From Halorussus amylolyticus (GTDB taxonomy: Archaea; Halobacteriota; Halobacteria; Halobacteriales; Haladaptataceae), in NCBI RefSeq assembly GCF_004143485.2, contig NZ_ML974132.1, positions 1 through 64,000 on the forward strand: a DNA stretch of 64,000 nucleotides. Reading direction: 5' to 3'. The notes beneath the pieces are model-generated. The model was not told the DNA's origin, searched no databases, and worked only from the letters and a program-made list of their open reading frames with translations. The position numbers were made by a program, and so were the translations under genes. Below, in pieces: positions 25,714-33,512 of the stretch (position 1 is the first letter of the stretch; every line of letters starts with the position of its first letter).

Positions 25714-26694
25714 ATGTCCGGGGAGGGCGAGGACGGGAAGGACGGAGCGACTGCTGGCGGCGACACCGACGCGACTACCGAGGAGTACACCGCGCTCGAC
25801 CGCGTGGCGGTGCTGAACCCACAGAGCGGCGACGCCGACCACCGCGAGCAGGTCCGGACGCTGGCCGACGAGTACGGCTACACCGTGCTGGAGTCGAGCG
25901 CGGAAAACGAGCCGTTCGAGTTCGCTCGACTCGCGGGGGCCGCCGGGACCGACTGCGTGCTGGCCGCGGGCGGCGACGGGACGGTCAACGAAGTGGCTCG
26001 CGGACTCGACGCCGCGGGCGCGCTCGAAGACGTGACCTTCGGCGTCGTTCCCGCGGGGACCGGCAACAACTTCGCGCAGAACGTCGGCGTCGAGGACGTG
26101 CGCCACGCGTTCGAGGTGGCTGAGCGCGGCGAGCGACGGCGTATCGACGTGGCGACCGCGGACGGACGCCTCTTTCTGAACTCCTGTATCGCCGGGCTGA
26201 CCGCCGACGCGAGCGCCGCCACCTCCTCGGAGATGAAGGCGCGACTCGGCGTGCTGGCCTACGTGATAAACGGTCTCCGAACCGCCGCGGAGTTCGACGG
26301 ACTCCCGCTCGCGGTCGAAGCGACCGGACCGGAGGGCAAGGAGACGTGGACCGGCGAAGCGGTCGCTGTTCTGGTGGGCAACGCCCGCCGGTTCCCGGCC
26401 GAAGGGCGCTCGCAGGCGAACGTCGAGGACGGCCTGCTCGAAGTCACCATCGTCGAACGCATGCCGCCCGCGAATCTGCTGGAGGAGGCCGCGGTCCAGC
26501 GACTGTTCGGCGAGGAGACCGAGAACGTGACCCACCTCCGGGCGTCGGAACTCGACGTGGCGGTCCAGCGCGACGAGCCGGTCAGCTTCAGCTTCGACGG
26601 CGAGATGGGCGCGTACCGCTCGCTCGCGATTCGGACGCGACCGCGGGTGCTGGAGGTGTGCGTCGGCGAGGTGTACGACCCGAATCCCGAGTAA
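25714..26694 (+). CDS. Diacylglycerol kinase-family lipid kinase
   Basis: 326 residues. The catalytic glycine-rich loop is GGDGTVNEVARGL, with NPQSGDADHREQ near the start and VPAGTGNNFAQNV, as in DagK, YegS and sphingosine kinases. It phosphorylates a lipid alcohol with ATP at the inner membrane face, plausibly for archaeal lipid turnover. An ATG at 25714 is preferred to an upstream TTG in frame. A taaacct box lies about 32 nt before it. The TnpB element sits directly behind its stop codon. Confidence 0.88.
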   Translation: MSGEGEDGKDGATAGGDTDATTEEYTALDRVAVLNPQSGDADHREQVRTLADEYGYTVLESSAENEPFEFARLAGAAGTDCVLAAGGDGTVNEVARGLDAAGALEDVTFGVVPAGTGNNFAQNVGVEDVRHAFEVAERGERRRIDVATADGRLFLNSCIAGLTADASAATSSEMKARLGVLAYVINGLRTAAEFDGLPLAVEATGPEGKETWTGEAVAVLVGNARRFPAEGRSQANVEDGLLEVTIVERMPPANLLEEAAVQRLFGEETENVTHLRASELDVAVQRDEPVSFSFDGEMGAYRSLAIRTRPRVLEVCVGEVYDPNPE

Positions 26695-26698
26695 ATCG

Positions 26699-26775
26699 CC
26701 TCGGGGTCAAGTGGTTTGAGAGACTTCGTCTCTCGTCATCACGGAAGATCGAAGATCTCCCGAACGACCCCGAGG
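26699..26775 (-). ncRNA. Candidate TnpB omega RNA (reRNA) scaffold
   Basis: CCTCGGGGTC (26699-26708) and GACCCCGAGG (26766-26775) form a 10-bp closing helix around two perfect hairpins: gagagac-ttc-gtctctc (26718-26734) and a ggaagatc/gatctcc hairpin (about 26743-26760). This lies at the 3' side of tnpB on the same strand, where omega RNAs of TnpB systems are encoded. The guide would be the flanking bases just outside (26681-26698, minus strand), covering the end of the lipid kinase gene. Confidence 0.6.
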
Positions 26776-26795
26776 CTTTCGCGTGGACTCCCGTT

Positions 26796-28013
26796 CTATG
26801 CCTCAACCGAGGCAGGGGGTATGTACTCCCCACTCACGTTCAACGTCCCGCGATTCAAGCGCACATCTACGGGTGCGCCTCCGTCGTCTGCGTTTTGCCG
26901 ACGACGGAGATACCGATAGCCGATGTTCTTGGAAGCGTTGTAGTCGGCGTGGTTCTCATACCCGCACTGCTGACACTCGAACGACTCCCCGTTACGGTTA
27001 TCGTCGTGGGTAAACCCACACGTCGAGCAACGCTTCGACGTGTTACGCGGGTCAACCTGCACAGCTTCGATGCCGTGTTCTTCGGCCTTGTATTCGACGT
27101 ACTCGTAGAGGCGTCGGAACGCCCAGACATGTTGCCACGTCGCCTCGGGGATGTTTTCCCGAATGTGGGTCAAGTCCTCAAACGCGATGTGCGAACAGTC
27201 GTTCTCGACGGCCTCCTCGATAAGTTCGTTCGCCACCGTGTGCAGGTGTATCTCGAACCGCCCGTCCTCTTTCTGTGCGACTGACTCGATGTTTTCGTGG
27301 GCGTGGCGAGACCCACACTGTTGAAGCGAGCCACGACGCTTCTCGTACTCTCGTCGCCAATGGTTGAACTCGTCTGCCGACCAGAATTGCCCTGTTGAAG
27401 CGACCGCGAGGTTGTTGACCCCCAAATCCACACCAAGGACTGTTCTGTGCTTGGAATTGGATTCGGACGATTCCTCATCTGCTTCCATTTTTCGCATTGA
27501 GGCGTGGAGATACCAATCACCGTCGCGGTACTGCAAGTGCGCCATCCGAAACTCGAAGTCCTCGTCGGAGACGTACTTCGTCGGCGGTGTCTCCGAGTCG
27601 TCGGGGAGGATGTAGTCGCACTCGACGCGCCCGTCTACGGTCGAAAGAGAAACGTGGTCGCGGTGGAACGTCGCGCTTCGCTTGTCGTAGACCGCGCTAT
27701 CGGCAGAAAAGTGCGGTCGTGACGTGTTCTCACCACGTTCGAGACGCGAGACTCCGCTTTTGATGGCTTCGACCGCCCTGCGAATCCCTTTTTGGACGAG
27801 ATTCGCGGTGAGGTCGGTTTCGTCGCGGAGTCGGTCGTAGAGGGCGCGTTCGGCTTTGGCTTTCGAGGTGACGTGGTAGCCGTCGTCGCCGTGCCAGCAC
27901 CATTCGCCTGCGGTGTTGGCGCAGTGTTTGAACTGCTCGACAGTCTCTCGAAGCGAATCATCGGCTCCTTCGGAAGTGTCGAGTTTGATGACGGCAGTAC
28001 GACGGTATTCCAT
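26796..28013 (-). CDS. tnpB: TnpB RNA-guided endonuclease (IS1341-type)
   Basis: 405 residues, full length for haloarchaeal TnpB. RuvC catalytic residues are intact: Asp196 (LGVDLGVNN), Glu279 (IAFEDL) and Asp357 (NHADYNASKN). The zinc finger has Cys329, Cys332, Cys347 and Cys350 (CSTCG, CQQCG). TnpB proteins are ancestors of Cas12 and cut DNA guided by an RNA from the element's right end, which helps the element persist. The intact active site suggests a functional nuclease. Its 3' end is followed by the candidate guide RNA scaffold. Confidence 0.95.
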   Translation of the reverse strand: MEYRRTAVIKLDTSEGADDSLRETVEQFKHCANTAGEWCWHGDDGYHVTSKAKAERALYDRLRDETDLTANLVQKGIRRAVEAIKSGVSRLERGENTSRPHFSADSAVYDKRSATFHRDHVSLSTVDGRVECDYILPDDSETPPTKYVSDEDFEFRMAHLQYRDGDWYLHASMRKMEADEESSESNSKHRTVLGVDLGVNNLAVASTGQFWSADEFNHWRREYEKRRGSLQQCGSRHAHENIESVAQKEDGRFEIHLHTVANELIEEAVENDCSHIAFEDLTHIRENIPEATWQHVWAFRRLYEYVEYKAEEHGIEAVQVDPRNTSKRCSTCGFTHDDNRNGESFECQQCGYENHADYNASKNIGYRYLRRRQNADDGGAPVDVRLNRGTLNVSGEYIPPASVEA

Positions 28014-28140
28014 TGCGTTTTCACATATGCTGACGGTGTTACTTATATATTTGAAAGTCGGCCTGCCATCGTAGCGTGATTGGTGTCGGCTTCCTCCCCA
28101 ACCTCAAGCGTCGGGGCATCCGCCTCGTACCGCCTGTGAA

Positions 28141-28362
28141 CTACGTTTCGAGTCGGTAGCGGTACGGCGACGACTCGATGACAGTCACCTCGCCGTCGCG
28201 GGCGCGCCGACCGAGGACGGTCGCGATTTGGTGCGGGCTGTCGAACTGTTCGCCGGACGCTTCGAGCAACTGGAGAATCTCGCGCGCGGTCAGCGGCTCG
28301 TCGGGGTCGGCTCGGGCGACGACGGTCCGAATCCGCTCGTAGGTGGCCGCTCGGGAGGCCAT
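28141..28362 (-). CDS. Small winged-helix-like protein
   Basis: 73 residues: helix (AATYERIRTVVARA), then PLTAREILQLLEASGEQFDSPHQIATVLGRRARDGEVTVIESSPYRYRL, which reads as helix-turn-helix plus a beta-wing. It is a likely DNA-binding protein or a small adaptor; similar ORFs are widespread in haloarchaea. A TATA-like ttacacttaa sits upstream (about 28381-28390). The TnpB element inserted just behind its stop. Confidence 0.65.
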   Translation of the reverse strand: MASRAATYERIRTVVARADPDEPLTAREILQLLEASGEQFDSPHQIATVLGRRARDGEVTVIESSPYRYRLET

Positions 28363-28435
28363 ATCGGGTTTTCGGTCGAATTACACTTAACTCTCAGTCA
28401 GCCGCGCGTCTGACGAGTGTCGCCTGACGGAGCTG

Positions 28436-28969
28436 TCAGGCCGGCGTGTCGTTCGGGCCGGTGAAGTCGCGCTCGCGGCGGTACTGCTCGACGAACTCGG
28501 CCACGTCGAAGTTCAGCATGTCCTCCTCGAACTGGGTCATCGCGTCGTCGTCCTCGGCGTGGCTCAGGGCGTGTTCCATGAGTTCGACCACGAGTTCGAC
28601 CAGAATCTCGTGGAGTCGCCGCGAGTCGAAGTCGGCGACCCACACCAGCGCGTAGCCCACGTCCTGGTCGTCCTCGACGTTCTCGCTGACCACGTCGCCG
28701 GGGAACTCCTCCAAGACGATGCCCATCAGGTGAGTCGTGCCGAACTCGCCCATGTCGTCGTCGGTGTCGATGGTCTCGCGCAGAATCCCGACCAGAAACT
28801 CGGGGAAAAAACGCGACGGCGGGTGGATGTCGGTGACGACCGCGTGGGAGTCGCCGCACCGACAGTCGTACTCCCGCATTCCCATGTCGAGTTCGTGGAC
28901 GTGGACCGACTCGCCGCAGGGGAGGTCGAGTTCGGCCCCTCGACCGCCCGGAACGCGCGGTTCTGCCAT
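28436..28969 (-). CDS. DUF5815-like haloarchaeal protein
   Basis: 177 residues, acidic, cytoplasmic. A small Cys/His group near the start (LPCGESVHVHEL, YDCRCGDSHAV) could bind zinc; the rest is helical (VGILRETIDTDDDMGEFGTTHLMG, EILVELVVELMEHAL). I believe it is the DUF5815 family, which has no known function. The ATG at 28969 is chosen because the longer frame upstream runs through a perfect 36-nt palindrome and lacks protein-like composition. Confidence 0.65.
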   Translation of the reverse strand: MAEPRVPGGRGAELDLPCGESVHVHELDMGMREYDCRCGDSHAVVTDIHPPSRFFPEFLVGILRETIDTDDDMGEFGTTHLMGIVLEEFPGDVVSENVEDDQDVGYALVWVADFDSRRLHEILVELVVELMEHALSHAEDDDAMTQFEEDMLNFDVAEFVEQYRRERDFTGPNDTPA

Positions 28970-28998
28970 GCGAACCGGTTGGGGTTTCGGGCGTTTAA

Positions 28999-29034
28999 AC
29001 GCCGCGACTGCGGGCGCGCCCGCAGTCGCGGCGT
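28999..29034. repeat. 36-nt perfect palindrome
   Basis: 18 bp on each side with no loop: acgccgcgactgcgggcg, then its exact reverse complement. It lies between the divergent DUF5815-like and first SOD genes, immediately after a gtttaaac palindrome (28993-29000). It would extrude as a cruciform. Confidence 0.9.
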
Positions 29035-29128
29035 AACCGAGTTGCGCACCCGGCGTCGCATATCGCAATCTCGACCACTCGCTTAACACTTAACCCCGTG
29101 GCCGTTGCCGAGGAGATGGGGGAGACGA

Positions 29129-29755
29129 ATGGCTACTTACGAACTACCCGAACTACCGTACGACTACGACGCGCTCGAACCCGCCATCGACCAGCGAATC
29201 ATGGAACTCCATCACGACAAGCACCATCAGGGGTACGTCGATGGCGCGAACAGCGCGCTCGAAAAATTGGAAGGAATGCGCGAGAGCGGCGACTTCGGAG
29301 ACGTGCGCGCGGTCAAGCGAAGCCTCGCGTTCAATCTCTCGGGCCACGTCAACCACACCGTGTTCTGGGAGAACATGCACCCCGACGGCGGCGGCGAACC
29401 CGACGGCGAACTCGCCGACGCGCTCGACGAGCACTTCGGGAGCTACGACGGTTTCACGCAGGATTTCTCGGAGGCCGCGAAGGGCGTCGAAGGCTCCGGA
29501 TGGGGAATGTTAGTCTACGACCACATCGCCGACAAGCCGATGGTCGCGGCGGCCGAGAACCACCAGAATCAGCACCCACAGGGTGCGACGCCCCTGCTGG
29601 TCCTCGACGTGTGGGAACACGCCTACTACCTTCAGTACGAGAACAACCGCGGGGAGTACGTCGAGAACTTCTGGGACGTGGTGAACTGGGACGACGTGGC
29701 CCAACGCTACGACCACGCCATGCAGGCCGACCCGATTCCGATGGGCACTCACTAA
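29129..29755 (+). CDS. sod: Superoxide dismutase, Fe/Mn type (first of two)
   Basis: 208 residues. Metal ligands are His28 (MELHHDKHH), His76 (VNHTVFW), Asp160 and His164 (LDVWEHAYY). It dismutates superoxide to peroxide and oxygen in the cytoplasm. Near the active site it has QHPQGATPL where its neighbour has ALWGAHPI, so the two differ in the residue that tunes Fe versus Mn use. The ATG at 29129 gives the normal [13 protein letters not shown] start. It is followed by a strong hairpin and then the second SOD. Confidence 0.95.
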   Translation: MATYELPELPYDYDALEPAIDQRIMELHHDKHHQGYVDGANSALEKLEGMRESGDFGDVRAVKRSLAFNLSGHVNHTVFWENMHPDGGGEPDGELADALDEHFGSYDGFTQDFSEAAKGVEGSGWGMLVYDHIADKPMVAAAENHQNQHPQGATPLLVLDVWEHAYYLQYENNRGEYVENFWDVVNWDDVAQRYDHAMQADPIPMGTH

Positions 29756-29807
29756 TGACCTGACGGCCCGGTCGAAACGTTCCGAAAGCGTCCCTACTTT
29801 CACACGA

Positions 29808-29845
29808 CTCGCGGGCGGGCGCGAGGACTCGCGCCCGCCCGCGAG
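29808..29845. terminator. 17-bp perfect hairpin after the first SOD gene
   Basis: Arms 29808-29824 and 29829-29845 are exact complements around ggac. It lies 53 nt behind the stop of the first SOD and 120 nt before the second, and may end or stabilise the first transcript. Confidence 0.5.
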
Positions 29846-29965
29846 CGAGGACGAGAGACGGGCTTCGAGCCGAGAGGCGAGCTTCGACGACCTAGTGGCG
29901 TGCTATCAAACGCCTTCTCAAGCTTTAACACCGAGAAGTGACATATATAGGATGGAGGAATATTC

Positions 29966-30577
29966 ATGCCTGAAGAATCCAACCCCGAACTGCCACCGCT
30001 TCCGTACGACTACGACGCGCTCGAACCTCACATCTCCGAGCAGGTGCTGACGTGGCATCACGACACTCACCATCAGGGCTACGTCAACGGTCTCGAAAGC
30101 GCCGAACAGACGCTCGCGGAGAACCGCGAGAGCGGCGACTACTCCAGCACCGGCGGCGCGCTCGGTAGCGTGACCCACAACGGTTCGGGTCACTACCTGC
30201 ACACGCTGTTCTGGGACAACATGGACCCGAACGGCGGCGGCGAACCCGAGGGCGACCTCCTCGACCGCATCGAGGAGGACTTCGGCTCCTACGAGGGCTG
30301 GAAAGGCGAGTTCGAGGCGGCCGCGAGCGCCGCGGGCGGCTGGGCGCTCCTCGTCTACGACCCGGTCGCCAAGCAGCTCCGCAACGTCGCGGTAGACAAG
30401 CACGACCAGGGCGCGCTCTGGGGCGCACACCCGATTCTGGCGCTCGACGTGTGGGAGCACTCCTACTACTACGACTACGGCCCGGACCGCGGCGACTTCG
30501 TGAGCAACTTCTTCGAAGTCGTGGACTGGGACGCCGTCGCGGAGAACTACGAGAAGACGGTCGGCAACCACGAGTAA
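29966..30577 (+). CDS. sod: Superoxide dismutase, haloarchaeal type (second of two)
   Basis: 203 residues. Ligands are His31 (LTWHHDTHH), His79 (YLHTLFW), Asp161 and His165 (LDVWEHSYY). Segments such as THNGSGHYLHTLFWDNM and KHDQGALWGAHPILALDVWEH are typical of known haloarchaeal Mn-SODs. It is only moderately similar to the first SOD, so this is an old paralogue pair or one was acquired. It has its own AT-rich promoter (atatatagg, 29943-29951). Confidence 0.95.
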   Translation: MPEESNPELPPLPYDYDALEPHISEQVLTWHHDTHHQGYVNGLESAEQTLAENRESGDYSSTGGALGSVTHNGSGHYLHTLFWDNMDPNGGGEPEGDLLDRIEEDFGSYEGWKGEFEAAASAAGGWALLVYDPVAKQLRNVAVDKHDQGALWGAHPILALDVWEHSYYYDYGPDRGDFVSNFFEVVDWDAVAENYEKTVGNHE

Positions 30578-30693
30578 CGACGACGCGTTCCGCGTCGAGT
30601 CCGTCCGAACCTCGCGTTTTCTTTCGACCCGACCGAGTAGCCGCGGGTGTCGCCGTCTCGACGCTGTGACTCGGACGCCGACGCCGAAACGAC

Positions 30694-31125
30694 TCACTCC
30701 GGTCGGAACGAGTCAATGTGATGGTCGGCGACCACGTCCATCAGATCGTCGTAGAGCGTCCCGAAGTCGTAGCCCCCCTCGCGGCGGTCGAAGCTGGCGA
30801 ACACCCCGATTCTCTGGGCGTCGTTCGATAGAAACGTCCGGAACTGCTCGTAGCCGTCGAAGCCCCGGACGGTGTACTCGTAGGAGGTGTAGTGGAGGTC
30901 GGCGTAGGTGTCGCGGGTGACGTAGCCGTACCGCTCGTTGTCCACGTACTTCGCCACGTTGAGGTCCGCGATTTTGCGCTCCACGTCGTCGCGGAGATAC
31001 ATCGATTCGTGGTCAGACTGGTCGAACAGCCACACGTCGCGGAGGGCGTCGCTTCCGAACGCGGTCAGCGTCCGGAGGAGAGCGTCCTTCCCGTCCCCAC
31101 CCTGCGCTCCTGTGTCAGCACACAT
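30694..31125 (-). CDS. DUF7522-like haloarchaeal protein
   Basis: 143 residues, acidic, no membrane segment. It includes ALRDVWLFDQSDHESMYLRDDVERKIADLN and FDRREGGYDFGTLYDDLMD. I believe it belongs to DUF7522, which looks like a small sensor of unknown ligand; members are often found near regulators. An ATG at 31125 is preferred over a TTG at 31146. Confidence 0.6.
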   Translation of the reverse strand: MCADTGAQGGDGKDALLRTLTAFGSDALRDVWLFDQSDHESMYLRDDVERKIADLNVAKYVDNERYGYVTRDTYADLHYTSYEYTVRGFDGYEQFRTFLSNDAQRIGVFASFDRREGGYDFGTLYDDLMDVVADHHIDSFRPE

Positions 31126-31298
31126 ACTTGTTATCTCGTGTGACAAGGAGCCGCATAAAAATTCGGTTCCGCGATTCCGTCGTCACCTCGTAGTGATTGC
31201 TGTGCGTATTTTCAGCACCCTCGAGAAATTTCGGGGTGTCGAGGGGTGAATCGGTCTCTCTGTGACTGCCTCCCGGGAAAGAGTCACAGCAACCGCTA

Positions 31299-32204
31299 TC
31301 ACGCTCTCGTGACCGCGAGCATGTGCTCCGAGCAGTCAACGGCGGTTCGGTCCTCTCGGAGCGTCCGGACGACCTCGCGCACGTCCGCGACCGCCTCGTC
31401 GCTCGCGTCGGCGAGTTCGCGTTTCATCCGAGCGGCGACGTTCTCCAGTCCGACCAGCGTCTCCACCTCGAAACCGGCCGCCTCCAGTTCGGCCTCGAAC
31501 TCGTCGGCCCGGAAGCCGTGGCACGCCGCCCACCCCTCGCCGTCGGCGTGTTCGGCAACTCGCTCGGCGGTGTAGTCGCCGTCCTCGGCGATGGGCGCGA
31601 GCAGGCCGTGGGAGGCGTCGGGCACGAACTTGATGATGTCCCGGAGCATAGCGAATCGGCCGATAACCGAGGCGAAGACGGGCGCGCCGTCAGAGCATCG
31701 CTCTGACGAGCCCGCACTCGCTTCGCTCGTGCGGACGCCGGACCGGGCGACCCGCCGGAGTTCGGCCAGCGCGTCGGCGCGCTCGGCGTCGTCCACGACG
31801 TGCGAGAGGGGACCGCCGAGACAGCAGACGGCGTCGAACGATTCGTCGGCGAACGGGAGGTCCCGGAGGTCGGCCTGCTGGCACGTCACACGGGATTCGA
31901 GACCGCGCTCTTCGACCTTCTCGCGGGCGATTCGGACCTGTTCGGCGCTCAAGTCGCAGTGTTCGACCTCGTACCCTCGCTCGGCGAGCCAGCAGGTGTA
32001 CCGGCCCGGCCCGCCGCCCGCGTCGAGGACGCGAACGGCGTCTGAGGCGGACTCGTCTCCCGAGTCGGGGAGGAACGCCGCGAGGTAGTCGGTCGTGTTC
32101 TCGAACTCCATCCGGGTCACGGGGTCGCGCTCGAGGCGCTCCCACTCGCCGTCTGCGAACTCGTCGTAGTACGTCTGGGGGTCTAAGTCTGCGTCTCGGC
32201 TCAT
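31299..32204 (-). CDS. SAM-dependent methyltransferase with an in-frame hairpin insertion
   Basis: 301 residues, class I methyltransferase. Motif I is VLDAGGGPGRYT (60-70), motif II acidic EHCDLSAEQV, and DLRDLPFADESFDAV follows. The substrate is unknown. Homologous proteins would run RVARPGAPVFASV; here about 17 extra residues (VRTSEASAGSSERCSDG, about 157-173) interrupt between RVARSG and APVFASV. The inserted DNA (31686-31734) consists of two hairpins that also occur at 32426-32471. The frame is kept, so the protein may still fold with a surface loop. Confidence 0.85.
   Translation of the reverse strand: MSRDADLDPQTYYDEFADGEWERLERDPVTRMEFENTTDYLAAFLPDSGDESASDAVRVLDAGGGPGRYTCWLAERGYEVEHCDLSAEQVRIAREKVEERGLESRVTCQQADLRDLPFADESFDAVCCLGGPLSHVVDDAERADALAELRRVARSGVRTSEASAGSSERCSDGAPVFASVIGRFAMLRDIIKFVPDASHGLLAPIAEDGDYTAERVAEHADGEGWAACHGFRADEFEAELEAAGFEVETLVGLENVAARMKRELADASDEAVADVREVVRTLREDRTAVDCSEHMLAVTRA
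31686..31734 (+). repeat. Two-hairpin module inside the methyltransferase gene
   Basis: Hairpin 1: cgtcagagc-atc-gctctgacg (31688-31708). Hairpin 2: ccgcac-tcgcttcgctc-gtgcgg (31712-31734). The same pair, with compensating base changes, occurs in reverse orientation at 32426-32471 within the family-1 repeat region. Confidence 0.8.
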
Positions 32205-32337
32205 TGCTGGTGTCGTTGAGTCGAGGTATTCGCGAACGAGCGATAAGTGTTGGCCTGGTGTGCGATTGCAGAACACGAACTCACTTCGACAGTCGGAACG
32301 ACGAATATGACATCGAACACTGTCGCTCCCGACGCGA

Positions 32338-32445
32338 AGCTAGCTACTCCCGGTACCTAGGGAACCGCACAGCACTGCCACCGCGACCGCCACTGCACAG
32401 CACCGCGCCCCGTGCCTCCCCGCGTCTGCGTGAGCGAAGCGAACG
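32338..32445 (-). repeat. Dispersed structured repeat, family 1, copy B
   Basis: Read on the minus strand it has the same block order as copy A at 17356: a hairpin (ctgcgt/acgcag around an 11-nt gagcgaagcga loop), cgcggggagg, acggggcgcggtgc, and the end ggtaccgggagtagctagc. Like copy A it lies downstream of a gene on its own strand (the ZIP transporter). It carries about eight extra bases in the variable middle. Confidence 0.75.
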
Positions 32446-32475
32446 CAGGCTCGTCGGAGCGTGCTCCGACGGCGT

Positions 32476-32508
32476 GCGCTCTCGGGCGCACTCTGCGCCC
32501 GAGAGCGC
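32476..32508. terminator. 15-bp perfect hairpin downstream of the ZIP gene
   Basis: gcgctctcgggcgca (32476-32490) and its exact reverse complement (32494-32508) around ctc, 54 nt beyond the ZIP transporter stop. It may act as a 3'-end structure. Confidence 0.5.
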
Positions 32509-32561
32509 GGCGCATCCCGCGGACGGTGACAATTCGCGAAACGAAACGCGGGGCATTTCGC

Positions 32562-33392
32562 CTACCCCGCGTACTGGAGCGCGAGCCACGCCGCGAACAC
32601 GACGACGCCGCCGAGTCCGGTGCTCAGGACCGCTCGGGTGCGGAGTTTGTCGAGCAGGCTGTGGGCGTCGTCGCTCACCTGCGCCACCTCGTACACCTCG
32701 CCGCCGAGTTCACACCGGGGCAGGAAGTCCATCGCGACGTGGAGGAACACCCCGGCCGCGAATCCGAAGACGAGCGCGTTCACGGGACCGCTGCTCGGGA
32801 GTTGGAGGAGTGCGGACGGAATCGCGGTAAGACCCACGCCCGCCGCGGGGAGCAGAAGGATTGACACGGGCTTGTCCGAGCGGCGGAGTCGGTGGGCCGC
32901 GGCGTAGCCCGCCGGACCCTTGTGGGAGACGATGGAGAGACCGAGCAACAGTCCGGGGTCGGGCATGTTGCCGTAGATGAGACCGATGATGGCTCCGGCC
33001 GACAGCGAGTGGGCCGTGAGTTCCGCGGCGGCGTGGTCGAAGGGGAGGCCCGTGTGAGTCGCCCGGTGGCCGAGGGTGTGGGCGCCGAATCCGACGAGGA
33101 TACCGAACGCGATGCCGAAGCCGCCGAACTCGGCGTGCTGGCCGATTGCGCCCGGCACGATGAACACCGCCGCGCTCGTAATCATCGCGCCGCTGGCGAG
33201 TCCGTACCCCCACACCAGTCGCCCGGCGTCGGTCGAGACCCCGGCCTGCCCGCCCAGCACCGCCGCGCCCGCCATCGCGGCGAACGCCACCCACGCGATG
33301 ACGGCGACCTTGGTGGTGCCCGCCCGGAGCGCGAACGGGGTGAGAACCGCGAGCGAGATGAGTCCGAGAAGCCCGATTCGAGAGAGTCGCAT
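32562..33392 (-). CDS. ZIP-family metal transporter
   Basis: 276 residues with about eight membrane helices. The helix IV-V metal site is recognisable as TAHSLSAGAIIG and LGLSIVSHKGPAGYA, variants of the canonical HNxPEG pair in which the acidic residues are replaced by Ala, so ion selectivity may differ. It would import or move Zn2+ or Fe2+ across the cytoplasmic membrane. It is monocistronic and followed by family-1 repeats. Confidence 0.82.
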   Translation of the reverse strand: MRLSRIGLLGLISLAVLTPFALRAGTTKVAVIAWVAFAAMAGAAVLGGQAGVSTDAGRLVWGYGLASGAMITSAAVFIVPGAIGQHAEFGGFGIAFGILVGFGAHTLGHRATHTGLPFDHAAAELTAHSLSAGAIIGLIYGNMPDPGLLLGLSIVSHKGPAGYAAAHRLRRSDKPVSILLLPAAGVGLTAIPSALLQLPSSGPVNALVFGFAAGVFLHVAMDFLPRCELGGEVYEVAQVSDDAHSLLDKLRTRAVLSTGLGGVVVFAAWLALQYAG

Positions 33393-33512
33393 GCTTGTTA
33401 AGCAATTCTGTACGATTAATAAGGCCGTCGGTTCTTCGACTTCGAGCGGGACGGCACCGAGACGACGGTCGGAGCGCCGCTTCGGGCGCGAGAGCGAGCG
33501 TCGGGGACTCGA

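Larger units (their letters stand above)
26699..28117 (-). mobile_element. IS1341-type (IS200/IS605 superfamily) element carrying tnpB only
   Basis: The element is read on the minus strand. Its right end, at about 26699, abuts the stop of the lipid kinase gene by 4 nt. The left end carries a ccccaacc...gtcgggg hairpin (28096-28117), typical of IS200/IS605 ends. No tnpA is present, so movement would need a transposase in trans. The exact ends are inferred from these structures; no target duplication is expected for this family. Confidence 0.7.
32205..32561. other. 357-nt intergenic region made almost wholly of structured repeats
   Basis: No gene. It contains family-1 repeat copy B (32338-32445), the second hairpin of the two-hairpin module (32452-32471), and a 15-bp perfect hairpin at 32476-32508 (loop ctc). 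The first 130 nt (32205-32337) are the methyltransferase promoter region, with no clear hairpin. Confidence 0.65.
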
